Shown one piece after another: positions 1 through 4,888 of a stretch of DNA of 5,243 bases. The DNA lies in the NCBI GenBank assembly GCA_963627465.1, contig CAVGBO010000097.1, positions 1-5,243 of the forward strand. The letters are read 5' to 3'. Both the position numbers and the translations under genes were made by a program. The stretch comes from CAKUFA01 sp963627465 (lineage in GTDB: Bacteria > Bacillota > Clostridia > Christensenellales > Aristaeellaceae). The stretch's first letter is position 1; the number at the start of each line of letters is the position of its first letter. The notes under the pieces are model-generated. The model did no database searches, was not told the DNA's origin, and saw only the letters and a program-made list of their open reading frames with translations.

Positions 1-116
1 AAATCACGGGGGAAGCCTTCCCCCTGCCCCTATGGGAGGACATGCAGGAGGTTCACCCGCTATCCGGGGAGGAGGTTCGGGAGCGGCTGATTCAGCGGCT
101 GGCAGGCAGGAGCTAA
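1..116 (+). CDS. 3' end of an unidentified gene upstream of the tape-measure gene (partial)
   Basis: An open frame enters from the left edge (first full codon at 3) and stops at TAA 114-116. It gives 37 residues, beginning ITGEAFPLPLWEDMQEV and ending RLIQRLAGRS. Codon choice is GC-rich like the tail genes downstream, and the strand is the same. In siphovirus tail modules the position just before the tape-measure gene is normally held by a tail assembly chaperone, so that is a positional guess only. No motif in these residues identifies it. The start and most of the protein lie outside the window. After the stop comes a repeat-filled gap rather than the tight overlap usual in such operons. 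Confidence 0.5.
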   Translation, partial: ITGEAFPLPLWEDMQEVHPLSGEEVRERLIQRLAGRS

Positions 117-148
117 TTGCCTGAAGGCAGCGTACCTATTTTAACCTA

Positions 149-221
149 ACAGTATCCCAAACCTTGCTTGTAAGGCGACTCCGAAGGAGTCCAGAGGGCG
201 ACCGGAAAGCCCTCTGGAATA
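149..221 (+). repeat. Intergenic repeat module C, copy 1
   Basis: This module is an imperfect direct repeat of 5073-5146. Both begin ACAGTA and share the run AAACCTTGCTTGTAAGGCGA and the ending AGCCCTCTGGAATA. In this copy two perfect hairpins are visible: GACTCC-GAA-GGAGTC at 177-191 and CCAGAGGGC/GCCCTCTGG at 191-217 with a 9-nt loop. The second copy has drifted and its hairpins are weaker. It is non-coding as far as can be seen. Confidence 0.8.
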
Positions 222-280
222 GACAGAAAAAGCAAGTTACAGTTTTTGCGAAGCGTTGGCTCTCTTCAAATAGAGCGATT

Positions 281-370
281 TGCAGGGGGCTTTGCGGTCG
301 CCCCCTGCACCCCTTCGCCGCCCCCTTCGGATGAAGTTGAACTTTCATGAAAGGACATATTTTTTCTGAC
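281..370 (+). repeat. Intergenic repeat modules A+B, copy 1
   Basis: Module A is a perfect 10-bp stem, TGCAGGGGGC (281-290) pairing with GCCCCCTGCA (300-309) across a 9-nt loop. Module B follows directly and contains CCTTCGGATGAAGTTGAA, a 12-bp palindrome CTTTCATGAAAG at 342-353, and a run of six T at 360-365. The same A-then-B order recurs at 4889-5072, where the loop of module A is expanded to about 107 nt. The palindrome plus T-run could act as a weak terminator for the upstream gene, but the stem is short and copy 2 loses the symmetry. Confidence 0.78.
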
Positions 371-439
371 AATACCGAAAACCATTGAAAGGAATGATGA
401 ACCATCAGTGCATTATTCGACCTGTGCGCAACCCTGACC

Positions 440-988
440 ATGGACACCGGCGACTTCGAATCCGCTGCCCAGTCCGCCCTGTCCACCGGGGAAAGCCTGC
501 ACACGGCACTGGAAAAGCAAATGCAAACCCTTGCCCAGGGGGCGCAATCCACCGCATCCGCCGCCGCCTCTGCCTGGGCGGCCATGAGCCAAAACGCCGC
601 CGGCAGCATCAGCACCCTGCAAGCCGCCGGGGTCAGCGCATGGGGTGCCATTGCAGCCCAAATCACCGCCGCCACCGCCGCCGCCCGGCGGTATTTTTCC
701 CTGCAAGGGGGCGGCAAGGGCTACGCCATGGGGCTGGATTACGTGCCCTATAACGAGTTCCCCGCCCGGCTTCACGAAGGGGAAGCCGTGCTGACCAAGG
801 CGGAAGCAGACCGGTGGCGCAGGGGAGAAAGCTCCGCTGCCGCCGTGAAGAGCGAGAACCTGGGGCAGACCCTTCGGGATGCCCTGCAGGGGATGACCAT
901 CGCCATGGATGGGGAAACCGTGGGGCGGCTGGTGGCGGACACCGTGTCCCGGGAGATTGACCGAAAGAGCCGCACAAGGAGGGGATGA
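440..988 (+). CDS. Very short tape-measure-like tail protein
   Basis: The product is 182 residues from ATG 440. Tape-measure proteins sit inside the tail tube, set its length, and help tail assembly and DNA delivery. The evidence is a C-terminal block, GLDYVPYNEFPARLHEGEAV (98-117) continuing to LTKAEADRWRR, which is typical of tape-measure C-termini in Clostridia phages. It is followed by a terminal block around MDGETVGRLVADTVS (about 153-167). The middle (about 30-85) is Ala/Ser-rich and helical. The usual members are many hundreds of residues long, so this one is drastically short. The same frame is open upstream to 401 (a TGA lies at 398-400) and reads ISALFDLCATLTMDTGDFES, which resembles a tape-measure N-terminus. 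No ATG, GTG or TTG is available in that extension, so 440 is the conservative start. A non-standard start near 404 or a one-base frameshift relative to ATG 394/397 are alternatives. It overlaps the next gene's upstream ATG by ATGA (985-988). Confidence 0.75.
   Translation: MDTGDFESAAQSALSTGESLHTALEKQMQTLAQGAQSTASAAASAWAAMSQNAAGSISTLQAAGVSAWGAIAAQITAATAAARRYFSLQGGGKGYAMGLDYVPYNEFPARLHEGEAVLTKAEADRWRRGESSAAAVKSENLGQTLRDALQGMTIAMDGETVGRLVADTVSREIDRKSRTRRG
976..984 (+). promoter_or_regulatory. Strong ribosome binding site for the Dit-like gene
   Basis: AAGGAGGGG at 976-984 ends directly against ATG 985, too close for good initiation there. AGGAGG is 7 nt from ATG 991, which favours 991 as the start. 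It lies inside the last codons of the tape-measure gene, consistent with translational coupling. Confidence 0.6.
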
Positions 989-990
989 CC

Positions 991-1758
991 ATGAAGCTGG
1001 ATTGCCAAATGAACGGCATGTCCCTTGCTGCCCTGGATGCAGCCATCCATGTCACGGATATTGAGGAGGAAGGCGCACCCCAGACCCTGACGGTGTGCGA
1101 TCTTCCCGGCAGGGAGGGCAGCCGGTTCATCCGCCGCCGGCGCACCGGCCTAACGGTGAAGATTCGCCTGATGATTCGGGAAAGGAGTCTGCCCCGCCGG
1201 CGCATCCTGCTGGAAAAGCTGGCACGCTGGTGCACGGACGGGTATCTTACCGTCAGCTATCGCCGGGGGCAGCGTCTGGGCTGCGTGTGCGTTCAGGGGG
1301 TGGAGGGCGTCTCCGTTATCGGCTGGGCGGAGGAAATCACCCTGATCTTCCGTGCCTACGGTCTGCCCTGGTGGGAGGATACCGTGCCCAAAACCCTGAC
1401 CCTTGCCCAGGGGGAGGAGGGCAGCATGCACCTGGGCGGCACGGCGGAACATACCTGGGCAGAGGCGGAAGCCGCCTGCCTGACGGCGGTGAACACCCTG
1501 ACCCTGCATTGCGGGGAAACCGGCATGACCTTCACCGACCTGGCTATGACCCCGGGGGAAACCCTGCGCATCACCTGGGATCGGGAAGGCTTGCAGCAGA
1601 TCAGGATTCAGGGGGACAACAGCCGCTCTGCCCTTGGCAGGCGCACGGCGGATTCTGCGGATGATCTGCTGCTGCCCATGGGCAAAACCGTCCCCCTCCG
1701 GGTGGAGGCGGACGGTCAGGTGTCGGTCACCTTCCGGGCAAGGGGAAGATACCTATGA
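991..1758 (+). CDS. Distal tail protein (Dit-like, Sipho_tail family)
   Basis: The product is 255 residues (257 if started at ATG 985). Dit-type proteins form the ring that joins the tail tube to the baseplate hub. The N-terminal part (1-130) looks like the Sipho_tail fold: a short start MKLDCQMNGMSL, an Arg-rich stretch FIRRRRTGLTVKIRLMIRE, a helix LPRRRILLEKLARWC, and the domain-closing segment LIFRAYGLPWWED (118-130). The C-terminal half is a beta-sandwich-like module with MTPGETLRITWDREGLQQIR (186-205), a pattern I associate with Dit proteins of Clostridia prophages. Length is normal for the family. ATG 985 gives the classic ATGA overlap with the tape-measure stop, but the ribosome binding site spacing favours 991. 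The stop TGA (1756-1758) contains an overlapping ATG at 1755 that now leads only into repeat DNA, where the hub gene would be expected to begin. Confidence 0.82.
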   Translation: MKLDCQMNGMSLAALDAAIHVTDIEEEGAPQTLTVCDLPGREGSRFIRRRRTGLTVKIRLMIRERSLPRRRILLEKLARWCTDGYLTVSYRRGQRLGCVCVQGVEGVSVIGWAEEITLIFRAYGLPWWEDTVPKTLTLAQGEEGSMHLGGTAEHTWAEAEAACLTAVNTLTLHCGETGMTFTDLAMTPGETLRITWDREGLQQIRIQGDNSRSALGRRTADSADDLLLPMGKTVPLRVEADGQVSVTFRARGRYL

Positions 1759-1760
1759 AA

Positions 1761-1825
1761 TCGCCAAAGTGGCTTTGTCCCTTTGGCGAGGATTGCACTC
1801 AGTCGTTGGGGGCTTCGCCCCTTTT
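1761..1825 (+). repeat. Hairpin composite (29-nt hairpin + GGGGC-TTC-GCCCC module), forward copy
   Basis: It begins 2 nt after the Dit stop. Positions 1761-1789 form a 13+3+13 hairpin with arms TCGCCAAAGTGGC and GTCCCTTTGGCGA around TTT. One mismatch (T/C) and one wobble are present, but the fourth base pair is C-G where the other two copies have A-T. Positions 1793-1825 (33 bases) are an exact inverted copy of 2995-3027 and contain the GGGGC-TTC-GCCCC hairpin. The pair thus flanks the 1.3-kb interruption in inverted orientation. The 29-nt hairpin has no T-run after it, so it is a poor fit to an intrinsic terminator. Confidence 0.85.
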
Positions 1826-1861
1826 AACGCCCCGAAGGGGATCGCTGAAAGCCGATCTAGC

Positions 1862-1887
1862 GTTGGAGGGCTTGCGAGCCCTCCAAC
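1862..1887 (+). repeat. Perfect 11-bp stem-loop
   Basis: GTTGGAGGGCT (1862-1872) pairs perfectly with AGCCCTCCAAC (1877-1887) around TGCG. It is enclosed by further pairing potential: CCCC-GAA-GGGG at 1832-1842 and AACGC/GCGTT closing 1826-1864. No T-run follows, so I do not call it a terminator. A related but degraded string, GGAGGGCTCGACCCCTTCGGGG, split here as GGAGGGCTCGA then CCCCTTCGGGG, lies at 2868-2889, on the far side of the interruption. Confidence 0.75.
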
Positions 1888-1900
1888 ACCACCCCAGGGG

Positions 1901-2029
1901 TTGTTGGCCGTCATCGCCTTCCAGAAGAAGGCAGGCTTGACCGCTGACGGCCTGGTAGGCAAGAAGACCAAGGAAGTCCTTGCTGCCGAGTATGCGCCCA
2001 ACGACTTTTTCACCACCAGAATTCTCTGA
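1901..2029 (+). pseudogene. C-terminal remnant of a peptidoglycan-binding domain protein
   Basis: The frame reads LLAVIAFQKKAGLTADGLVG then KKTKEVLAAEYAPNDFFTTR and stops at TGA 2027-2029. AVxAFQKxxGLTADGxVGxKT is the signature of the second half of a PG_binding_1 domain, found in cell-wall hydrolases and endolysins. The first helix of the domain and any catalytic domain are missing. Upstream the frame runs into hairpin repeat DNA with no plausible start, so this is a broken 3' end rather than a working gene. Its stop lies only 8 bases from the stop of the converging minus-strand gene. Confidence 0.7.
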
Positions 2030-2037
2030 TTGTCTGC

Positions 2038-2778
2038 TTAGCTGGGCGGAGGAAAGGCCTCATCCAGCAGTTGACTCATGATTGCTGCATCGGTAGAATA
2101 TGGAAGACAAACGCTGTGCCAGTCTTCAATCTGAAAAAAACTGTAAATGCCCGTGCCGTCCGGATACTCGGGCGAGCGCATGAAAAGCTCTTGTACGCTG
2201 TCCACATTGTAGTGAATCTTCAGAATTTTCAAGGCAGCCTTTTCCCGCTCCTCTTCCGTTTCGGCGGTGGTGAAGGGCTTGGTCTGGCTGTTTTGCAGCA
2301 TGATGTGATTTTCCAGCATCATGTCCACAATGTCGGCGGCAGGCAGCACNNNNNNNNNNNNNNNNNNNNNNNNNNNNNNNNNNNNNNNNNNNNNNNNNNN
2401 NNNNNNNNNNNNNNNNNNNNNNNNNNNNNNNNNNNNNNNNNNNNNNNNNNNNNNNNNNNNNNNNNNNNNNNNNNNNNNNNNNNNNNNNNNNNNNNNNNNN
2501 NNNNNNNNNNNNNNNNNNNNNNNNNNNNNNNNNNNNNNNNNNNNNNNNNNNNNNNNNNNNNNNNNNNNNNNNNNNNNNNNNNNNNNNNNNNNNNNNNNNN
2601 NNNNNNNNNNNNNNNNNNNNNNNNNNNNNNNNNNNNNNNNNNNNNNNNNNNNNNNNNNNNNNNNNNNNNNNNNNNNNNNNNNNNNNNNNNNNNNNNNNNN
2701 NNNNNNNNNNTCTGCCAAGGCAGGCAGGAAGGGAAGCAGCAGGCACAGGGCAAGCAGACAAGACAAACATTTTTTCAC
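2038..2778 (-). CDS. Secreted protein of unknown function, interrupted by an assembly gap
   Basis: The gene starts at GTG 2778-2776 and stops at TAA 2040-2038. As drawn it has 246 residues, of which about 120 fall in the N run. The N-terminus VKKCLSCLLALCLLLPFLPA ending LA is a signal peptide: two Lys, a long hydrophobic core, and an ALA cleavage site near residue 22. Cys residues are present but no good lipobox (residue -1 would be Leu). GTG is preferred over the in-frame ATG at 2793 because GGAGGA (2791-2786) overlaps that ATG and sits 7 nt before the GTG. The visible C-terminal part (about 103 residues) is acidic with a helical TTAETEEEREKAALKILKIH stretch, and ends DEAFPPPS. I recognise no family. 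The frame agrees on both sides of the gap, but this does not prove one gene. It runs against the tail operon and its base composition is visibly lower in GC than the tail genes, so it looks foreign to the module. Both readings (cargo gene or assembly join) remain open. Confidence 0.6.
   Translation of the reverse strand: MKKCLSCLLALCLLLPFLPALAXXXXXXXXXXXXXXXXXXXXXXXXXXXXXXXXXXXXXXXXXXXXXXXXXXXXXXXXXXXXXXXXXXXXXXXXXXXXXXXXXXXXXXXXXXXXXXXXXXXXXXXXXXXXXXXXXXXXXXXXXVLPAADIVDMMLENHIMLQNSQTKPFTTAETEEEREKAALKILKIHYNVDSVQELFMRSPEYPDGTGIYSFFQIEDWHSVCLPYSTDAAIMSQLLDEAFPPPS
2350..2710. other. Run of undetermined bases (361 N)
   Basis: The bases are unknown, so nothing can be read here. The run lies inside the secreted-protein gene. 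Its true length may differ from 361, and the two sides may not be neighbours in the real genome. Confidence 0.99.
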
Positions 2779-2785
2779 GGTTCCA

Positions 2786-2791
2786 TCCTCC
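2786..2791 (-). promoter_or_regulatory. Ribosome binding site that sets the GTG start of the secreted-protein gene
   Basis: GGAGGA on the minus strand (TCCTCC at 2786-2791 on the plus strand) lies 7 nt from GTG 2778. It overlaps the alternative ATG at 2793, which rules that ATG out as the main start. I found no convincing -35/-10 pair further upstream. Confidence 0.65.
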
Positions 2792-2878
2792 ATTTGTAAA
2801 GTTAACGAAAGAAAGCACAAAATCCTTCCCGGCGAAAAGGAATAAGCAATGAACCTTAGGAGGCGTAGGAGGGCTCGA

Positions 2879-2896
2879 CCCCTTCGGGGCTTTTTT
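2879..2896 (+). terminator. Weak terminator-like hairpin with T-run
   Basis: CCCC-TTC-GGGG (2879-2889), one C, then six T (2891-2896). The stem is only 4 bp, so strength is doubtful. It reads on the plus strand and could stop leftover transcription leaving the Dit side of the interruption before the hub gene. It may equally be just another member of the three-base-loop hairpin family. Confidence 0.3.
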
Positions 2897-2923
2897 CGGG
2901 ACGTTCAAACGGGGCAAAGCCCC

Positions 2924-3059
2924 TGTGCGGTGGTTTTCGCAGCAATCCGAAGGATTGCTTCCCTACACGAAAGAGTGTCCGGGTGCGAAGCATAAAAAGG
3001 GGCGAAGCCCCCAACGACTGAGTGCAAAACTCGACAAAGTGGCTTTGCCACTTTGTCGA
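2924..3059 (-). repeat. Hairpin composite, reverse copy, just upstream of the hub gene
   Basis: Read on the minus strand this matches 4738-4866. The outer 39 bases (2924-2962) are an exact inverted copy of 4828-4866, and the 29-nt hairpin (3031-3059) is identical to 4738-4766. The middle differs, but here 2995-3027 is instead an exact inverted copy of 1793-1825. Hairpins within it: AGCAATCC-GAA-GGATTGCT (2941-2959), GGGGC-GAA-GCCCC (2999-3011) and the 13-bp hairpin with a TTT loop (3031-3059). Adjacent to it lies GGGGC-AAA-GCCCC (2911-2923). The stretch 2779-3080 holds no gene besides this. Confidence 0.88.
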
Positions 3060-3066
3060 AACGACG

Positions 3067-3072
3067 AAAGGA
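3067..3072 (+). promoter_or_regulatory. Ribosome binding site of the tail hub gene
   Basis: AAAGGA lies 8 nt before ATG 3081 and only 7 nt after the end of the flanking hairpin. The string GAAAGGAAT also occurs at 387-395 before the tape-measure gene, so the site may come with the repeat rather than with the gene. Confidence 0.6.
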
Positions 3073-3080
3073 ATAGGTTG

Positions 3081-4730
3081 ATGATACGTTATCCAAGATT
3101 GTTAGACAGTTCCCTGCATGAGCAGTGCCGCCTGCGTCCATCCTGCTTGCAGGTCACGGAGCGGCTTGCCCCCCTGTCCGGGGCGGAGATGACCCTGCCG
3201 GAAGGGGAGGCAGCGGTTTCCCCCGGTATGTTTGCGGAGCTGTACGATGCCTGCGGCTCCATGGGCATCTTCCGCATTGCCCAGTGCCGCCGAACCCTGG
3301 GCGCATCCGGGGGACAGACGGTCACCCTGGAGCACGGCCTTGCCACCCTGGGGGATGATGTGCTCCCCGGCTACACGGAGCTGGGCGGCACGGGCATGAC
3401 CACCACCGCCGTGCTTCAGCACCTTCTTGACTGCCAAACGGTTAAGCGGTGGACGCTGGGGGACTGTGCGTATGCAGCGGAAATGGCCTACAGCTGGGAA
3501 AATGAGAACCTGCTCACCGCCATCCTGTCCGTGGCATCCCCTTTGCCCGGCAACCCGGTGTGGTGCTTTGACCAGTCCGTCACCCCCTGGCGGCTGCATC
3601 TGCGGCAGGCCTCGGAGGAGATCTGCGAGTGCCGCATGAGCCGGGGGCTGGAGAAGGTCACCGTCACCTATGATCGGCAGAACCTGTGCACCCGGCTGTA
3701 TCCCCTGGGCTACGGGGAAGGGGCGGATCAGCTGAACATTGCCGGGGTCAATGGGGGCATCCCCTATCTTCAGGCGGATACCGCCGGGGAGGAAGGCCTG
3801 GTCACCCGGGTGTGGACGGACACGTCCATCACGGAAGCATCCACCCTCCTGGCTGCCGCCCAAAGGGAGCTGGAGGCAAGCTGCCGCCCCCAAATCACCG
3901 TGGAGGTAACGGGCAGCGAATTGGTTTCCCTCACCGGGGAATCCCTGGACCGGCTGAAGGTGGGGAAACTGTGCCGCATTCCCCTGCCGGGGGAGGCGAC
4001 CCCCATCCTTCAGCGGATCATCACCGCCCATCACCCGGATGTGATGAACGCCCCGGAGCAGGTGCGGCTCACCCTGTCCACCCCCGGGCAGGATGTATCG
4101 AGCACCCTGGCTTCCCTTTCCCGGAAGACCTCCGTGGGGGAAACCTACAGCCAGGGGGCAGCCAGCGAGTACAGCATGCTCTTCGGGGACAACTGCGATG
4201 GGGATCACCCGGCGGTGATGCGGTTCTTCATCGATGAGGATGCCATTCATGTGAACAGCGTGCAGGTGCGCTTCAGCCGGGAGGCCTTCCGTGCCTATGA
4301 GAAATCCACCGCCGCCGGTGGGCAGATTGTGGCCTCGGATGATGCCCTGGCCATCGGCTCGGCGTACATGAACGCCAGCAAGAAAGTGCCGGTAACGGAC
4401 GGGTACGTGACCCTCACCTCCGCCGCCATTGACCACAGCCACAAGGGGGCGCTGCGGCTTGCCGCCCACACCCACGGCATGGTGTACGGCATTTACGAAG
4501 GGGAAACGTGCGCCAGCGTCACCGTCACCGTGGACGGGAATGCTGTGGAGGAGGGGGAAGCGGCCTCCGGCAGCTTTGATGCCCTGAAGTACCTGAAGCG
4601 GGACAGTCGGGGGAGGATTCAGCGGGGCGCATGGCATGAGGTGCGGTTCACCCCCTCCGGGCTGGGGCGGATTACGGCGAATCTCCATGTGCGGAGCTTC
4701 ATCAGGAGCACTACAGGAGCAGGACTCTAA
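3081..4730 (+). CDS. Tail hub / Tal-like baseplate protein (Prophage_tail type)
   Basis: The product has 549 residues. Proteins of this class form the central hub at the tail tip, below Dit, and often carry wall-degrading or receptor modules. In order: an N-terminal beta-rich hub domain (1-100) with LAPLSGAEMTLPEGE; the segment YTELGGTGMTTTAVLQHLLD then CQTVKRWTLGD (98-128), typical of these proteins; the LYPLGYGEGADQLNIAGVNG then GIPYLQ segment (from 206), also characteristic; then an Ala/Glu helix (about 250-270). The C-terminal module (about 375-549) contains D-HSH (452-454) and AHTHGMVYGIYEG (462-474), which may bind metal, and DALKYLKRDSRGRIQRGAWH near the end, a block I associate with Clostridia prophage tail tips. 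I see no catalytic protease or lysin motif. The open frame extends upstream to 2925, but those residues translate repeat DNA. ATG 3081 with AAAGGA 8 nt upstream is the natural start. It sits between inverted repeats (2924-3059 and 4738-4866). Confidence 0.83.
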   Translation: MIRYPRLLDSSLHEQCRLRPSCLQVTERLAPLSGAEMTLPEGEAAVSPGMFAELYDACGSMGIFRIAQCRRTLGASGGQTVTLEHGLATLGDDVLPGYTELGGTGMTTTAVLQHLLDCQTVKRWTLGDCAYAAEMAYSWENENLLTAILSVASPLPGNPVWCFDQSVTPWRLHLRQASEEICECRMSRGLEKVTVTYDRQNLCTRLYPLGYGEGADQLNIAGVNGGIPYLQADTAGEEGLVTRVWTDTSITEASTLLAAAQRELEASCRPQITVEVTGSELVSLTGESLDRLKVGKLCRIPLPGEATPILQRIITAHHPDVMNAPEQVRLTLSTPGQDVSSTLASLSRKTSVGETYSQGAASEYSMLFGDNCDGDHPAVMRFFIDEDAIHVNSVQVRFSREAFRAYEKSTAAGGQIVASDDALAIGSAYMNASKKVPVTDGYVTLTSAAIDHSHKGALRLAAHTHGMVYGIYEGETCASVTVTVDGNAVEEGEAASGSFDALKYLKRDSRGRIQRGAWHEVRFTPSGLGRITANLHVRSFIRSTTGAGL

Positions 4731-4737
4731 CGGGGCA

Positions 4738-4866
4738 TCGACAAAGTGGCTTTGCCACTTTGTCGAGATTTGCACTCGCTCACTGGTCGAACGGCTTCAC
4801 CGTTCTCCCGGCCGTTCACTCGTGTAAGGAAGCAATCCTTCGGATTGCTGCGAAAACCACCGCACA
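4738..4866 (+). repeat. Hairpin composite, forward copy, just after the hub gene
   Basis: It begins 7 nt after the hub stop. Positions 4738-4766 are a perfect 13-bp hairpin (arms TCGACAAAGTGGC and GCCACTTTGTCGA, loop TTT). TTTGCACTC follows, as in the other copies, then a divergent middle with GAACGG/CCGTTC pairing. Last comes the 39-base block 4828-4866, an exact inverted copy of 2924-2962, containing AGCAATCC-TTC-GGATTGCT (4831-4849). No T-run follows the first hairpin, so classical terminator activity is unlikely, although a 13-bp stem right after a stop codon could protect the mRNA 3' end. Confidence 0.88.
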
Positions 4867-4888
4867 TGTCGCTGGTTTTCGATTGATA

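Larger units (their letters stand above)
117..439. other. Repeat-filled gap between the partial gene and the tape-measure gene
   Basis: These 323 bases hold no convincing gene. They contain two repeat modules (149-221 and 281-370) that recur near the right end of the window, joined by a linker (222-280) with a GCGAAGC mini-hairpin at 248-254 and a 5-bp stem GCTCT/AGAGC at 259-275. An AAAGGA ribosome-binding-like site lies at 388-393. An open frame on the minus strand (136-717) and one on the plus strand (385-753) cross this region, but both are translations of repeat DNA or shadows of the tape-measure gene. From 401 the tape-measure reading frame is already open. Confidence 0.7.

Noticed and set aside
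281..309. Diversity-generating retroelement template or variable repeat
   Set aside because: There is no reverse transcriptase, and differences between copies are not limited to adenines.
136..717. A 193-codon minus-strand frame across the gap and the tape-measure gene
   Set aside because: Half translates repeat DNA and half is antisense to the tape-measure gene. No ribosome binding site or domain supports it.
385..753. Plus-strand frame beginning TTG 385 with ATGs at 394 and 397
   Set aside because: It is one frame off from the tape-measure protein and becomes Arg/His/Pro-rich nonsense. Its only value is the ATGs that might once have been the true start.
1634..2029. A 131-codon frame joining Dit shadow, repeat DNA and the wall-binding remnant
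   Set aside because: Only the part after about 1901 resembles a protein. The rest is out-of-frame Dit and hairpin DNA, so I list only the remnant.
2924..3059. CRISPR array
   Set aside because: There is no regular repeat-spacer spacing. The repeats are palindromic modules in mixed orientation, and no cas gene is present.
4738..4766. Intrinsic terminator of the tail operon
   Set aside because: The stem is strong but followed by GATTTGC with no T-run, and the same hairpin also lies upstream of the hub gene.
3102..4775. A 557-codon open frame on the minus strand opposite the hub gene
   Set aside because: It is rich in Gly, His, Pro and Arg, has no recognisable motif, and mirrors a convincing plus-strand tail gene. 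Long antisense frames are common in GC-rich genes.
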